Shown: positions 8,520 through 18,561, counted from the first letter of the stretch. The stretch is 36,400 bases of DNA from Candidatus Wildermuthbacteria bacterium RIFCSPHIGHO2_01_FULL_48_25 (GCA_001823155.1 MHTR01000014.1:1-36400), one strand, 5' to 3'. Translations and numbers: made by a program. The notes: generated by a model from the letters alone, not told the origin.

Positions 8520-10443
8520 GATTACGCACCGATTTGGCGTAGGTTTGGATGAACTTCTTCCTGGGCATGACTTCGTCGCCCATTAGGATGTCAAAGATGC
8601 GGTCAGCAGCAGCTGCGTCATCAATGGTTACCCTCAAGAGCACCCGGTTCCTGGGGTTCATGGTGGTTTCCCATAACTCTGAAGGATTCATCTCTCCCAA
8701 GCCTTTATAGCGCTGAATGTTCATGCTTCCCGCTTTTTCCTTCTTGAGCTGCGCCACCACCTTGTCTTTCTGCTCTTCTGCATAGGCATACTCAATATGC
8801 TTGCCCTGCTGGATTTTATACAAAGGCGGTTGCGCGATATAGAGGTACCCTGCCTCAATAATGGGTTTGAAATAGCGGTAGAACAGCGTTAAGAGCAAGG
8901 TTCGAATGTGCGAGCCGTCAACATCGGCGTCTGTCGCGATGATAATCCGGTGGTAACGAAGCTTGGTGATGTCAAAATCCTGGGCAATGGCTGTTCCCAA
9001 GGCAATAACCAAGGCCTTGATTTCAGCTGAGTCGAGCATGCGGTCAAGCCGCGCGCGCTCCACGTTCAGAATCTTTCCGCGCAAGGGCAGAATTGCCTGG
9101 AATTTCCGGTCTCGGGCGTTCTTTGAAGAGCCGCCCGCGCTCTCTCCTTCCACAAGATAGAGCTCTGACTGTTCAGGGTCTTTCAAATAGCAGTCTGCGA
9201 GTTTTCCGGGAAGCGCCAAGCCTTCGAGGATTCCTCTTCGCAACACGGTCTGGCGTGCAGCTTTTGCGGCTTTGCGTGCTTTTGCTGCCAGGAAGCATTT
9301 CTCGATGACGAGTCTGGCATCCTGGGGATTCCGTTCAAGGAAATCTTTCAATCCTTCCGCGACCACAGCTTCCACCGCGTTCTTTGCCTCGGGATTCCCA
9401 AGCTTTGCCTTGGTCTGGCCCTCAAACTGCGGCTCCTTTATTTTCACCGAAACAACAGAAGTCAACCCTTCCCGCACGTCTTCTCCAGTCAAGCCCTCGT
9501 TTTCGCCCTTAATAAGGTTATGCTGTTTCGCGTAGTCGTTAATAACCCTGGTGAACGCGGTTCGAAAGCCGGTCAAGTGCGTTCCTCCTTCGGGAGTGTT
9601 GATGTTGTTCGCGAAACTCTCTTCCAAGGTTTCAAACTCTTCGGTGTAGCGGAACGCGGCCTCCACCAAAATCTCATCACGCTCCCCTTTGGCGTAGAAA
9701 ATGTTCTCATGGTGCGCCTTTCTTCCATGTGTGAGGTATCGAACGTACGAAGCCAATCCTCCTTCAAAATAGAAGGTGTAGGGCATTTTGCCTTTTTCAC
9801 GCTGATCTTCTACCGTGATGCGCACTCCTGATGTCAGATAGGCCTGCTGTCGCAAGTGGCTGAGAATGCGCTTTTCCTCAAAGTTGATAGTTGGGAAAAT
9901 GGTGGGATCCGGGTCGAACTCAATGGTGGTTCCCCGTTCCCTGCACGCTCCCACTTTCTTTAACTTCGTTTTCGCCTTGCCCTGGCTGTATTCCTGCTCG
10001 TATCTCACCCCTTCCCTGCACACAGTTGCTTTCATATACGTAGAGAGCGCGTTCACCACAGAAGCACCCACGCCGTGCAATCCTCCTGAAACCTGGTATG
10101 CCTTGCCGCCGAACTTGGCTCCCGCGTGGAGCGTGGTGAGCACGGTTTCCAAGGCAGACTTCTTGGTCTGGGGGTGCGTGTCTACCGGAATCCCTCTTCC
10201 GTCATCCTGCACCCGAACCTTGTTGTCGGGAAACAACGTAAGATGAATGTTCTTCGCGTGCCCGACAATGGCCTCATCCAAAGAGTTGTCAACGATTTCC
10301 CACACCAAATGGTGCAAGCCATCAAGCCCGGTTGAACCAATATACATGCCGGGGCGCTTTCGCACCGGGTCGAGCCCTTCCAGAACATAAATGTCTTTTG
10401 CCGTGTACTCCGCTGTTTTTGCCGCTGCTTTTTCTTTTGCCAT
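8509..10443 (-). CDS. gyrB: DNA gyrase subunit B
   Basis: VRKRPGMYIGSTG, QVSGGLHGVGASVVNALS, LVEGESAGGSSKNARDR, MLMGDEVMPRKKFI-type end. Confidence 0.97.
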   Translation of the reverse strand: MAKEKAAAKTAEYTAKDIYVLEGLDPVRKRPGMYIGSTGLDGLHHLVWEIVDNSLDEAIVGHAKNIHLTLFPDNKVRVQDDGRGIPVDTHPQTKKSALETVLTTLHAGAKFGGKAYQVSGGLHGVGASVVNALSTYMKATVCREGVRYEQEYSQGKAKTKLKKVGACRERGTTIEFDPDPTIFPTINFEEKRILSHLRQQAYLTSGVRITVEDQREKGKMPYTFYFEGGLASYVRYLTHGRKAHHENIFYAKGERDEILVEAAFRYTEEFETLEESFANNINTPEGGTHLTGFRTAFTRVINDYAKQHNLIKGENEGLTGEDVREGLTSVVSVKIKEPQFEGQTKAKLGNPEAKNAVEAVVAEGLKDFLERNPQDARLVIEKCFLAAKARKAAKAARQTVLRRGILEGLALPGKLADCYLKDPEQSELYLVEGESAGGSSKNARDRKFQAILPLRGKILNVERARLDRMLDSAEIKALVIALGTAIAQDFDITKLRYHRIIIATDADVDGSHIRTLLLTLFYRYFKPIIEAGYLYIAQPPLYKIQQGKHIEYAYAEEQKDKVVAQLKKEKAGSMNIQRYKGLGEMNPSELWETTMNPRNRVLLRVTIDDAAAADRIFDILMGDEVMPRKKFIQTYAKSVRNLDI

Positions 10444-10446
10444 AGA

Positions 10447-12489
10447 TTACCTTACTTCCCAGCCCGGATTCGTTTCCAGGGCTGTTACTATTTTTCTTTG
10501 GAACCGTTCGACTTCTTCGTTGGTTAATGTCCGGTCTTCTGCCTGGTACACGACATGGAATGCCAAACTCTTTTTTCCCTCGGGCAATCCCTGGCCCTCG
10601 AATATGTCGAACACATCAATGTCCGCCACCTCTTCTCCTCCTGCTGTTTCCATAACATTCATGATATCCACCACTCGTGTTTCCAAAGGAACCATCACCG
10701 CGATATCCCGCAACGCGGGAGGAAAACGGGAAGCTGGCCTGTATTCCCGCTCTTCCAGAGCATGCTCTAAAAGCTGCTTCAGATTGATTTCAAAAGCGAC
10801 AACAGGCCGGGATATGCCAAGATTCTTAGATACCTCTGGATTTATCTGTCCCAAAAATCCTATCTCTGTATTCTTTCCAATCTTTATCTCAGCGCTCCTG
10901 CCTTGGGTCCACAACGACTGCCGTCCCTCGTCTGGCTGTGGTTCAAACTCGTCATACCAGCTGTCTGTGACGCCAAGGGTTGAAAACAGCAGGTCAGCAA
11001 TGCCTTTCATTTCATAAAACGCTTGCGAAGGCGTGCGAGAGGAACTCAAAACACCTGCAACCCTGCCCTGTTCCACTGGCTGCTTTATCCCTTGAGAAAA
11101 CACATTGCCCAGTTCGAACAGTTGAATGGATTTGCCTTGCATGGGTTTGTCATTCAAAGCAACGCTCTTGAGTAGATTATCCAGCAGGTTCATTCTCAAA
11201 TATCGATAGTCGGCGCTGATGGGATTTTGCACCTCAACCAGGTTTTCTTTGTCTTTTGAAGAATACTCCAGAAGCAACACGTCTTTCTCTCCCACAAAGG
11301 AGTAGGAGTAGGTTTCCGTGAAGCCAGCTTCTTGAAATGCGTCGCGGAGCTGCTCCTGCCAAACCTGATTCTGGTTTTCTTGAGGAGGAGCAATCCGCTC
11401 CTTGGGAAATGTTGCCAGAATAGCGTGAAAACCGTGCATTCTCCCCACTTCCTCAACCAAATCTTCAACAATAGCTACATCGTCACGCCATGTTGGAACC
11501 TGCACTCCTTTTGTCGTTACTTTGAAACCCAGGCGCTTCAGCGTGTCATCGGATTCTTTTTGCGGAATCTTTGTTCCCAACAGCTTTTCCGTGGCGTCTT
11601 TGGGAAACAGTACCAGAGAAGGTTTTTTTGGCTTCTGATATAAATCAACAACCTGCACGATTTTCCCTCCCCCGTATTTTGCCAGCAAGAACGCGGCGCG
11701 CTCCAGAGCAGTCATTGTAAGGTTAGGGTCAATGCCGTGGCTGTAGAGGTCTGCGGCTGTGGTTCGGTAGTTAATGAGTTTTTTGGTTTGGTAGATCTTC
11801 TTTCTATCGAACACCGCAGCCTGCAATACGATATTCCTGGTTGTTTTTCCAATACTGCTCACCTTTCCTCCTTTGATTCCTGCCAAATCAACAATACGGC
11901 TTGCGTCTTCAATAATGAGCGTTCCTTTGGGAAGCTGCATGTCTGTGTCATCAAGCAAAACGAGCTTCTCTCCTTTTTTTGCGCCCCTGATATGCATGGC
12001 GTTTCCCTGGATTTTGTTGAAATCAAAGGCGTGCAAGGGTTGGCCCAGCTCCAGCATGACGTAGTTGGTAATATCAACCACGTTGTTAATGGAGTTTATT
12101 CCCAACGCCTCCAAACGCTGCTGCATCCACTGAGGAGAAGCGGAGAGCGAAACTCCTTGAACTACAAGAGCAGAATACCTAGGAACCAATATGCGGTCTT
12201 CTACAGAAACCTTTAAAACAGGAAGCTCTCCTTCTTGCGCTTTTAATGCCAACCCCTCTGGCTCCACAAGTTCTTTTTTCTCAATCGCGGCTATTTCTCT
12301 AGCCAAACCCATGTGTGAAAGACAATCTGAGCGCTGGGGAAGAATGGAAACATCCAAGAGAACGTCGCTCCCCTGTTTCTCCATGCTTTCCACCTCAAAC
12401 ACATGCAATGCCAAATCATCACGCAGCTTTTCTGCTTTGGGAAGAGGCGTTTTCAGGAATTCTTGGAGCCAGTTGTAGGAAAATATCAT
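10447..12489 (-). CDS. pheT: Phenylalanyl-tRNA synthetase beta subunit (short form)
   Basis: PQRSDCLSHMGLAREIAAI, NNVVDITNYVMLELGQPLHAFD, RFPPALRDIAVMV; lacks the usual N-terminal EMAP-like insert. Confidence 0.96.
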   Translation of the reverse strand: MIFSYNWLQEFLKTPLPKAEKLRDDLALHVFEVESMEKQGSDVLLDVSILPQRSDCLSHMGLAREIAAIEKKELVEPEGLALKAQEGELPVLKVSVEDRILVPRYSALVVQGVSLSASPQWMQQRLEALGINSINNVVDITNYVMLELGQPLHAFDFNKIQGNAMHIRGAKKGEKLVLLDDTDMQLPKGTLIIEDASRIVDLAGIKGGKVSSIGKTTRNIVLQAAVFDRKKIYQTKKLINYRTTAADLYSHGIDPNLTMTALERAAFLLAKYGGGKIVQVVDLYQKPKKPSLVLFPKDATEKLLGTKIPQKESDDTLKRLGFKVTTKGVQVPTWRDDVAIVEDLVEEVGRMHGFHAILATFPKERIAPPQENQNQVWQEQLRDAFQEAGFTETYSYSFVGEKDVLLLEYSSKDKENLVEVQNPISADYRYLRMNLLDNLLKSVALNDKPMQGKSIQLFELGNVFSQGIKQPVEQGRVAGVLSSSRTPSQAFYEMKGIADLLFSTLGVTDSWYDEFEPQPDEGRQSLWTQGRSAEIKIGKNTEIGFLGQINPEVSKNLGISRPVVAFEINLKQLLEHALEEREYRPASRFPPALRDIAVMVPLETRVVDIMNVMETAGGEEVADIDVFDIFEGQGLPEGKKSLAFHVVYQAEDRTLTNEEVERFQRKIVTALETNPGWEVR

Positions 12490-12490
12490 A

Positions 12491-13519
12491 CTAGAATTGC
12501 TGAAGGAATTTCAGGTCACCGCCAAAAAACAGCCGAATGTCATTGACCCTGTACTTAAGCATAGCTAACCTTTCAATGCCTACCCCAAAGGCAAACCCAG
12601 TCCAATCTTTTGGGTTATATCCTACTGCTTTTAACACATTGGGATGCACCATACCTGCTCCCATGAGTTCCAGCCATCCATCCCCCCCGCACACAGAACA
12701 TCCTTTCGCCTGGCAGATAACACAGCTTGCATCTACTTCAAAAGAGGGTTCCGTAAACGGGAAATACGTGGGGCGCAAGCGCACGGTAACGGGCTTGGCG
12801 AACAATCTTGTCAAAAACTCCTGAATGACAGCTTTGAAATTGCTCGCGGTAACGTCTTTCCCCACCATAAGACCTTCCAGCTGGTAGAAGTTGAACTCAT
12901 GACTCGCGTCTGTTGCCTCGTAGCGAAAACACCTCCCCGGGCTGATGATCCGCAAGGGCGGCTCATGGCTCTCCATATACCTAATCTGCACCGGGCTCGT
13001 GTGCGTTCGTAAAAGCAGACGCTCTCTTTGATTTTGGGGTTTTAACCAAAACGTGTCCCACATATCTCTCGCAGGATGGTCTTTCGCTATATTCAACGCG
13101 TCAAAGTTGTACCACTCGGTTTCGATCTCAGGGCCCTGGGCTATCTCAAAACCCATGGAGCGGAAAATGTTCTCAGCTCTTCTCTGCACCAAGGTAATGG
13201 GGTGCAAATGCCCTCTTTCTATTCTGGTTCCAGGCGCAGTTACGTCAAAAGGTTCTTGCCCTTTTTGGGCACTCCCCTTTTGCAGCTTCTTTTTCTGCTC
13301 TTCGAAAACAATCGAAAGCGTGGCCTTTGCCTCGTTTGCCGCCTTTCCCGCGGATTTGCGCTTTGCCTTGGGAAGTTTAGCCAGAGAGCGCAAAAACAGG
13401 GTCAACTCCCCTTTTGAGCCCAAATACTGCTTGAAAACACCTTCCAATTGCTCGAGATCTTGCGCTTCCAAAAGCGTCTTTTTCGCCCTATTTTCCAGTG
13501 TTTTTACATTCAAAGCCAT
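12491..13519 (-). CDS. pheS: Phenylalanyl-tRNA synthetase alpha subunit
   Basis: RTHTSPVQIRYM, SPGRCFRYEATDASHEFNFYQLEGL, YFPFTEPSFEVD. Confidence 0.97.
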   Translation of the reverse strand: MALNVKTLENRAKKTLLEAQDLEQLEGVFKQYLGSKGELTLFLRSLAKLPKAKRKSAGKAANEAKATLSIVFEEQKKKLQKGSAQKGQEPFDVTAPGTRIERGHLHPITLVQRRAENIFRSMGFEIAQGPEIETEWYNFDALNIAKDHPARDMWDTFWLKPQNQRERLLLRTHTSPVQIRYMESHEPPLRIISPGRCFRYEATDASHEFNFYQLEGLMVGKDVTASNFKAVIQEFLTRLFAKPVTVRLRPTYFPFTEPSFEVDASCVICQAKGCSVCGGDGWLELMGAGMVHPNVLKAVGYNPKDWTGFAFGVGIERLAMLKYRVNDIRLFFGGDLKFLQQF

Positions 13520-13525
13520 ATAGGT

Positions 13526-13554
13526 ATTTTAGCTTAAAATAAAGGGAAAATCAA
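13526..13554 (-). promoter_or_regulatory. Putative promoter of pheS-pheT-gyrB (leaderless spacing)
   Basis: TTGATT-17-TAAAAT-6 nt-ATG. Confidence 0.7.
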
Positions 13555-13612
13555 CCTCGTCCACCCAAGTTATCCACACCTAGGCTTCGCCTAGTTTTAA
13601 GCTCATTTTAAA

Positions 13613-13653
13613 AGAAAAAAGCCGCGGGGGTTAGCCGGCGGCTGACTTGCGGG
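13613..13653 (-). terminator. Intrinsic terminator of the PRTase gene, overlapping its stop codon
   Basis: AGCCGC...GCGGCTTTTTTCTTTT on the minus strand with the TAA in the loop. Confidence 0.75.
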
Positions 13654-14284
13654 CCAGGAATTCTTTGCCATGGCCCAGGTCGGTGTTGATGGGAACGCCT
13701 TCCTCGCAAAGTGGACACGGCAAAGGAAAGCCGAAAGGAAGGTACGAAACGAGCTTGTGCTTAATCGGTGCGTAGAGGAATGGAACGAGTAAGTCAGAAG
13801 GCGTAAGATCGCCTCTGTTCCACACAACTGAAACACCTGCAATCGTTCCGCGGATTCCACGCACTATTTGGAGTACTCGCCGCACAGTGGTTCCATGGTG
13901 AAGAACGTCATCAACAATCAGCACCGATCTTCGTTCTACGCGCGAAACATCTTCAGGCCGAATGGCGAGAAGATTATCTTTAGTTTTTTCCAGTAGGACA
14001 AACGGGATTTTCCTGCCAAGCAATTCGCTTAAATACTCTGCCACGCACTTCCCAATCGCAGTTCCGCCACTTGGCGCACTTACGACAACCTCCACGCCAT
14101 CTGCAGAAAATCTCGCCATTGCGTGACAAAGTTCCACTAACTCGTCTGGGAGCTCCGCAGACTCAGTTTTTCCCTTGCTGAGTGCTACGTAGAATTCTCC
14201 ATGGGAAGAATCCGCATAGACATAATGGCCTTTACGAATCATTCCAAGATTTTGAAGCATCACGATCGGCTCGCGTACCGTTAC
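13631..14284 (-). CDS. Phosphoribosyltransferase, orotate PRTase-like
   Basis: SVLIVDDVLHHGTTVRRVL PRPP-binding motif; VVSAPSGGTAIGKCVAEYL; SD ggagg before ATG at 14284. Confidence 0.75.
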   Translation of the reverse strand, partial: VTVREPIVMLQNLGMIRKGHYVYADSSHGEFYVALSKGKTESAELPDELVELCHAMARFSADGVEVVVSAPSGGTAIGKCVAEYLSELLGRKIPFVLLEKTKDNLLAIRPEDVSRVERRSVLIVDDVLHHGTTVRRVLQIVRGIRGTIAGVSVVWNRGDLTPSDLLVPFLYAPIKHKLVSYLPFGFPLPCPLCEEGVPINTDLGHGKEFLARKSAAG

Positions 14285-14362
14285 CATTTTGCAGAATCCT
14301 CCAGCCGTCCTATTCGCGTTAAAATGTACCATCTTTCATGTATCAAAGTTTTTCGCTTTTGT

Positions 14363-14392
14363 AAATAAAAAAGGCTGGGTGGATTACCCAGC
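14363..14392 (-). terminator. Intrinsic terminator containing the stop codon of 14384-14707
   Basis: GCTGGGT-AATCC-ACCCAGC then CTTTTTTATTT on the minus strand. Confidence 0.8.
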
Positions 14393-14707
14393 TTGGGCTT
14401 CGACTTCTTGGCGCTTGCCGCCGTCTGACAACGCGATATGCACTCCATTCTTATTCAACTGCCTGACTATATCGATTACGTGTTGGACTGCGGGTATCTT
14501 TTTTGCGTCCTCACGAACATAGACAAAGCAGACACCGGTTGAATCGACATGGCCAAGAAGTCTTCCGGTACGGTCGCGTACGGGCCGCAATCCGCCGGAG
14601 CCCTCGTGGTCGTGCTCAACGGTGAACATCTCGAACTCGAGTTGAGATAAAAATCTCTGGAGCCTACTCTCACGGTGCAACTTCAATTTTCTCGGCCAGA
14701 GTCGCAT
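14384..14707 (-). CDS. Hypothetical protein
   Basis: Open frame with upstream TATAAT and aaggagacgagg SD, terminator at stop; no family recognised. Confidence 0.6.
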   Translation of the reverse strand: MRLWPRKLKLHRESRLQRFLSQLEFEMFTVEHDHEGSGGLRPVRDRTGRLLGHVDSTGVCFVYVREDAKKIPAVQHVIDIVRQLNKNGVHIALSDGGKRQEVEAQAG

Positions 14708-14787
14708 TTCCTCGTCTCCTTCGCTACCGCCATTATATCATATCTTTTGGAAAATAAAAAGCCTCATTAGAGATGCAATGTATTACG

Positions 14788-14865
14788 TGGCGCGGGCGAC
14801 CGGATTTGAACCGGCGATCTTCTGACTGACAATCAGACGCTTTGAGCCAGCTAAGCTACGCCCGC
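14788..14865 (-). tRNA. tRNA-Asp (GTC)
   Basis: Full cloverleaf by eye; loop TTGTCAG; CCA end is encoded. Confidence 0.95.
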
Positions 14866-14953
14866 ACACAATTTCCTTTAAATCACGACGTACAAGCTTA
14901 CGCTTTCTTACAACGCGTTTGGAAATTGCAAATTTACCTTTGGGTAAATTCTG

Positions 14954-15026
14954 TGCCGGTGGAGGGATTCGAACCCCCGACCAATGGATTATGATTCCAG
15001 CGCTCTAACCGCTGAGCTACACCGGC
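14954..15026 (-). tRNA. tRNA with CAT anticodon (elongator Met or Ile2)
   Basis: GCCGGTG/CACCGGC acceptor, loop ATCATAA, T-loop TTCGAAT; CCA not encoded. Confidence 0.9.
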
Positions 15027-15122
15027 AATATTAATTATATGGTATCGCTTCACTGCGTTCAGCGACTTCGTCGCCTTTATATACTAAGGCCGAAGGCACT
15101 GAGGAGCGGTAGCGACGAAGTG

Positions 15123-15194
15123 TTGCGGAGCCGGGAGTTGAACCCGAATCCCAAGGTTATGGGCCTCGGATGGTTACCGAACCACTTCTCCGCG
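15123..15194 (-). tRNA. tRNA with CAT anticodon, probable initiator (fMet), atypical
   Basis: C1:A72 mismatch typical of bacterial initiators; loop CCCATAA; T-loop TTCAACT. Confidence 0.85.
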
Positions 15195-15226
15195 TAGTTA
15201 CGATACCAGAGAAATTAGATGAAAGC

Positions 15227-15248
15227 AAGTTCTCGCAAGCGAGAACTT
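15227..15248. repeat. Perfect hairpin AAGTTCTCGC-AA-GCGAGAACTT overlapping the stop of 15247-15780
   Basis: 10-bp arms read directly. Confidence 0.9.
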
Positions 15249-15780
15249 AGATTAAATCAAGCTCGGTGAGAGATTGCTGGTACACGCCCATTGCTCTTCT
15301 GGCTTGATCCATGCTCAAAAGAAAATTGGGGTCATGCACGATATTGTTGCGCAAACGATGAGCGTCTTTGAGTTCCTGAAGATTGGTGAACACGAGAGGA
15401 GAGATGTTCTGCAAGCGCTCCTCCATGGTTTGGCCGCCAAACCCCAAACGTTTCAAGGCTTCGTCAACCATGGCGTCTGCTTCAATAATGGCGAGCTTGT
15501 ACTCTGCCTCGTTCGCGGTTTCCAAACGGCCTATCGCCTGCTGCCACCTCGAAGCCATTCTCCTCAAGCCAAAGGCGCGAAACGTGAACCATTCTTTTGC
15601 GTCAACCAGAACGAGGTAATAGAACCAGCTGCTTTTGAATGAAGCGAAAATGATGAAAAACAGGAAGAAGAGCCCAAGAGGCATCAACACCAATTTGGGT
15701 AAAAACAGCATCTCCTGAATGCGGGGGCTGTTCACCCACGAAGACAGTATTCCAAAAATTACTACTCCTGGATCTTGCAT
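15247..15780 (-). CDS. Hypothetical membrane-associated protein
   Basis: Hydrophobic segment PLGLFFLFFIIFASFKSSWFYYLVLV; contiguous with gatA. Confidence 0.7.
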   Translation of the reverse strand: MQDPGVVIFGILSSWVNSPRIQEMLFLPKLVLMPLGLFFLFFIIFASFKSSWFYYLVLVDAKEWFTFRAFGLRRMASRWQQAIGRLETANEAEYKLAIIEADAMVDEALKRLGFGGQTMEERLQNISPLVFTNLQELKDAHRLRNNIVHDPNFLLSMDQARRAMGVYQQSLTELDLI

Positions 15781-15783
15781 ATG

Positions 15784-17217
15784 TTACTTCAACGCTTCCA
15801 CCACGCTTCCCGCTTTGAATAAGAGGTTTTCCTGGAACGCGGGAGCCATTAACTGCAAGCCCACTGGCAAATTCTCTGCCTTGCCCGCAGGCACCGAGAG
15901 GCTGGGAAGCGCTGTTAGGTTCGCGCTCACGGTGTAAATATCAACCAGATACATTGCCAAGGGATCTTGCATTTTTTCTCCTATCTTGAAGGGCAGGAAC
16001 GGGCTCACGGGCCCCGCAATCACATCAACCTCTTCGAACGCCTTCTCAAAATCCTGCTTCAACAGGGTGCGCACTTTCTGGGCCTTGATATAGTATGCAT
16101 CATAATACCCCGCAGATAAAGCATAGGTGCCCAGCATGATCCTTCGTTTCACCTCTGTCCCGAACGCCTCTCCCCTGCTTTCGAGATACGTTTCCAGAAG
16201 CGTGTTCCCTGCTTTTGAAAAACCATAGCGTATGCCGTCATACCTCGCAAGATTGGCAGACGCTTCAGACGTATTGATAATGTAATACGCGGCAAGCGCA
16301 TACTGAACATGGGGAATGCTTACCTCCACGAGCTTTGCTCCCGCGTCTTCGAGCTTCTTAAGTGTATTTTTGATAACATCCCCTACTACTGGATCAAGTC
16401 CTTCTCCAAAGTATTCTTTGGGAACTCCGATACGCAGGTTTTGGATTTTGAAATTTGGATCTTGGACTTGCGCGTCAACACTCGTTGCGTCGAGCGGATC
16501 CTTTCCTCGAATTACGTCAAAAACAATCTCGCAATCCTCTACCGTACGCGCGAACGGCCCCACCTGGTCAAGCGAAGAAGCCAAGGCAATGATGCCGTTC
16601 CGGGAAACAGCGCCGTATGTTGGCTTCAAACCAACCAGCCCGCAAAAAGAAGCAGGCAAGCGAATGGAGCCGCCTGTGTCTTCGCCCAGCGCGATTACCG
16701 CTTCTCCTGCTGCCACACTTGCTGCACTCCCTCCTGAACTTCCTCCAGGAACCCGTTCTTCGTCTAATGGATTTCGTGTCACTCCGAACGCGGAGTTCTC
16801 GGTGGAAGCTCCCATGCCAAACTCATCCATGTTCGTTTTCCCGACCAGCAGTGCGTCGGCTCCTTTCAGTTTTTCGACGACAGTCGCGTCATAGGGCGCG
16901 GTGTAGTTTTCAAGCATGCGGGAACCCGCAGTTGCCCTCACGCCTTTGACCAGAATGGCGTCTTTGAGCGCAGAGGGCACTCCTGCCAATGCTCCCAGCT
17001 TTTCTTTGTTCGCGACTTTTTTATCCACGGCTGCTGCCTGCTCGAGCGCGAGATTTTCAGTCACCTCCAAAAAGGCGTGTATCTTGGGGTCTTTTTCGCG
17101 AATAGCGGAAAATGAAGCTTCTGCGAGTTCTGTTGCGGAAAATGTCTTCTTCTGCAGCCCTTCTTGTATGTCTTTTATTCCAAGTGTTCCCAGTTCCATG
17201 TTATTTGTCATTTCCAA
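15784..17217 (-). CDS. gatA: Asp/Glu-tRNA amidotransferase subunit A
   Basis: Amidase signature GGSSGGSAASVAAGEAVIALGEDTGGSIRLPASFCG. Confidence 0.98.
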   Translation of the reverse strand: MEMTNNMELGTLGIKDIQEGLQKKTFSATELAEASFSAIREKDPKIHAFLEVTENLALEQAAAVDKKVANKEKLGALAGVPSALKDAILVKGVRATAGSRMLENYTAPYDATVVEKLKGADALLVGKTNMDEFGMGASTENSAFGVTRNPLDEERVPGGSSGGSAASVAAGEAVIALGEDTGGSIRLPASFCGLVGLKPTYGAVSRNGIIALASSLDQVGPFARTVEDCEIVFDVIRGKDPLDATSVDAQVQDPNFKIQNLRIGVPKEYFGEGLDPVVGDVIKNTLKKLEDAGAKLVEVSIPHVQYALAAYYIINTSEASANLARYDGIRYGFSKAGNTLLETYLESRGEAFGTEVKRRIMLGTYALSAGYYDAYYIKAQKVRTLLKQDFEKAFEEVDVIAGPVSPFLPFKIGEKMQDPLAMYLVDIYTVSANLTALPSLSVPAGKAENLPVGLQLMAPAFQENLLFKAGSVVEALK

Positions 17218-17500
17218 ATACTTCTTTTACCTGCAAGAACCCTTGGTCTTGGCTTGGAGCCATATCAACGAGCTCTTGGGAGAACGCAGGATCCGCTTCT
17301 CGCTCAACATCCTCACGCTCCACGTTTTCTGCCGCAACCGAGTGAGTCAGAGGTTCCACGTTCTTAGTATCCAAGGATTGCAAAATGCCAAAATAATCCA
17401 GAATGGAAGAAAAGTCTTTTTGGAACTTCACTATTTCCTCTTCCGTGAGTTTCAAGCGCGCCAATTTCGCTATATGTACTACCTGTTCTTTGGTAATCAT
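17201..17500 (-). CDS. gatC: Asp/Glu-tRNA amidotransferase subunit C
   Basis: VVHIAKLARLKLTEEEI...DYFGILQSLDT; overlaps gatA. Confidence 0.95.
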   Translation of the reverse strand: MITKEQVVHIAKLARLKLTEEEIVKFQKDFSSILDYFGILQSLDTKNVEPLTHSVAAENVEREDVEREADPAFSQELVDMAPSQDQGFLQVKEVFGNDK

Positions 17501-18561
17501 CGGGGCGGTTCCAGATCTTCTGTTTCTACCAACACTTCGTTCAATTCGTCGAGATTCTCCAGCACCAGGCCTGCTCCCCGCACCATAGCGGTCAAGGGAT
17601 CTTCCACCACCTTGGTAGGAATTTTGGTCTCCCTGGTAATTAAGATGTCTAAACCGCGAAGCAAAGCTCCTCCTCCTGAGAGATAAATGCCAGTGGACAT
17701 AATGTCTGCTAAGAGCTCAGGCGGCGTTTCTTCAACCGCTTCCTTAACAGTGTTCACTATTTGGCGCACACTTTTCTCCATGGCTTTTCGAATATCCTCG
17801 TCAGACACCATAATTTCTTCTGGAAGCCCGGTCACAAGGTTCCTTCCTCTCAACGCGGTTTCTTTCCTTTCTTTCAAAGGGTAAGCTGACCCAATGCCTA
17901 TTTTCACTGTTTCCGCGGTCCGCTCGCCAATAAGCAGTTTATACTCCTCTTGTGCGAACTGAATAATATCCTCGTTCAGTTTATCTCCCGCTATCCTCAA
18001 GGACTTAGCCAGCACAATGCCGCCCAAAGAGATAATGGCAACCTCGGTGGTTCCTCCTCCAATATCCACCACAAAATGGCCTCCTGCTTCCTGCACGGTC
18101 AATCGCGCGCCTATGGCAGCTGCCATAGGTTCTTCAATGAGGTATACTTCCCTTCCTCCCGCGCTTAGGGTTGCGTCTCGCACTGCTTTCTTCTCAACCT
18201 CGGTGACTCCGAACGGAATGCCCACGATAACCCGGGGGCCCAGATGCAGAGGCAACCTGCTTTGGGAAACCTTTTCAATGAAATAGCGGAGCATTTGCTC
18301 GGTCACCTCAAAGTCGGAAATGACGCCTTTCCTCAAGGGTCTTGTTGCCACAATGTGGCCGGGAGTTCTGCCCACCATGCGCTTTGCTTCTTCCCCTATA
18401 GCCAGGATCTGCCCAGTCTTCTGGTTTAAAGCAACCACCGAGGGCTCTTGAATGACAATTCCTCTGCCGCGCACGTACACAACGGAGTTCGCGGTTCCCA
18501 AGTCAATCGCAATGTCTTGTCCCAGGAACGATACGAGTTTTCTGAAAAAGCGGTTCATCAT
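17497..18561 (-). CDS. mreB: Rod shape-determining protein MreB (copy 1)
   Basis: DIAIDLGTANSVVYVRGRGIVIQEPSVVA, VVDIGGGTTEVAIISLGGIV. Confidence 0.96.
   Translation of the reverse strand: MMNRFFRKLVSFLGQDIAIDLGTANSVVYVRGRGIVIQEPSVVALNQKTGQILAIGEEAKRMVGRTPGHIVATRPLRKGVISDFEVTEQMLRYFIEKVSQSRLPLHLGPRVIVGIPFGVTEVEKKAVRDATLSAGGREVYLIEEPMAAAIGARLTVQEAGGHFVVDIGGGTTEVAIISLGGIVLAKSLRIAGDKLNEDIIQFAQEEYKLLIGERTAETVKIGIGSAYPLKERKETALRGRNLVTGLPEEIMVSDEDIRKAMEKSVRQIVNTVKEAVEETPPELLADIMSTGIYLSGGGALLRGLDILITRETKIPTKVVEDPLTAMVRGAGLVLENLDELNEVLVETEDLEPPR

Noticed and set aside
14879-14953. Fourth tRNA or small RNA between tRNA-Asp and tRNA-CAT
   Set aside because: Only a short AATTTACC/GGTAAATT hairpin, no cloverleaf.
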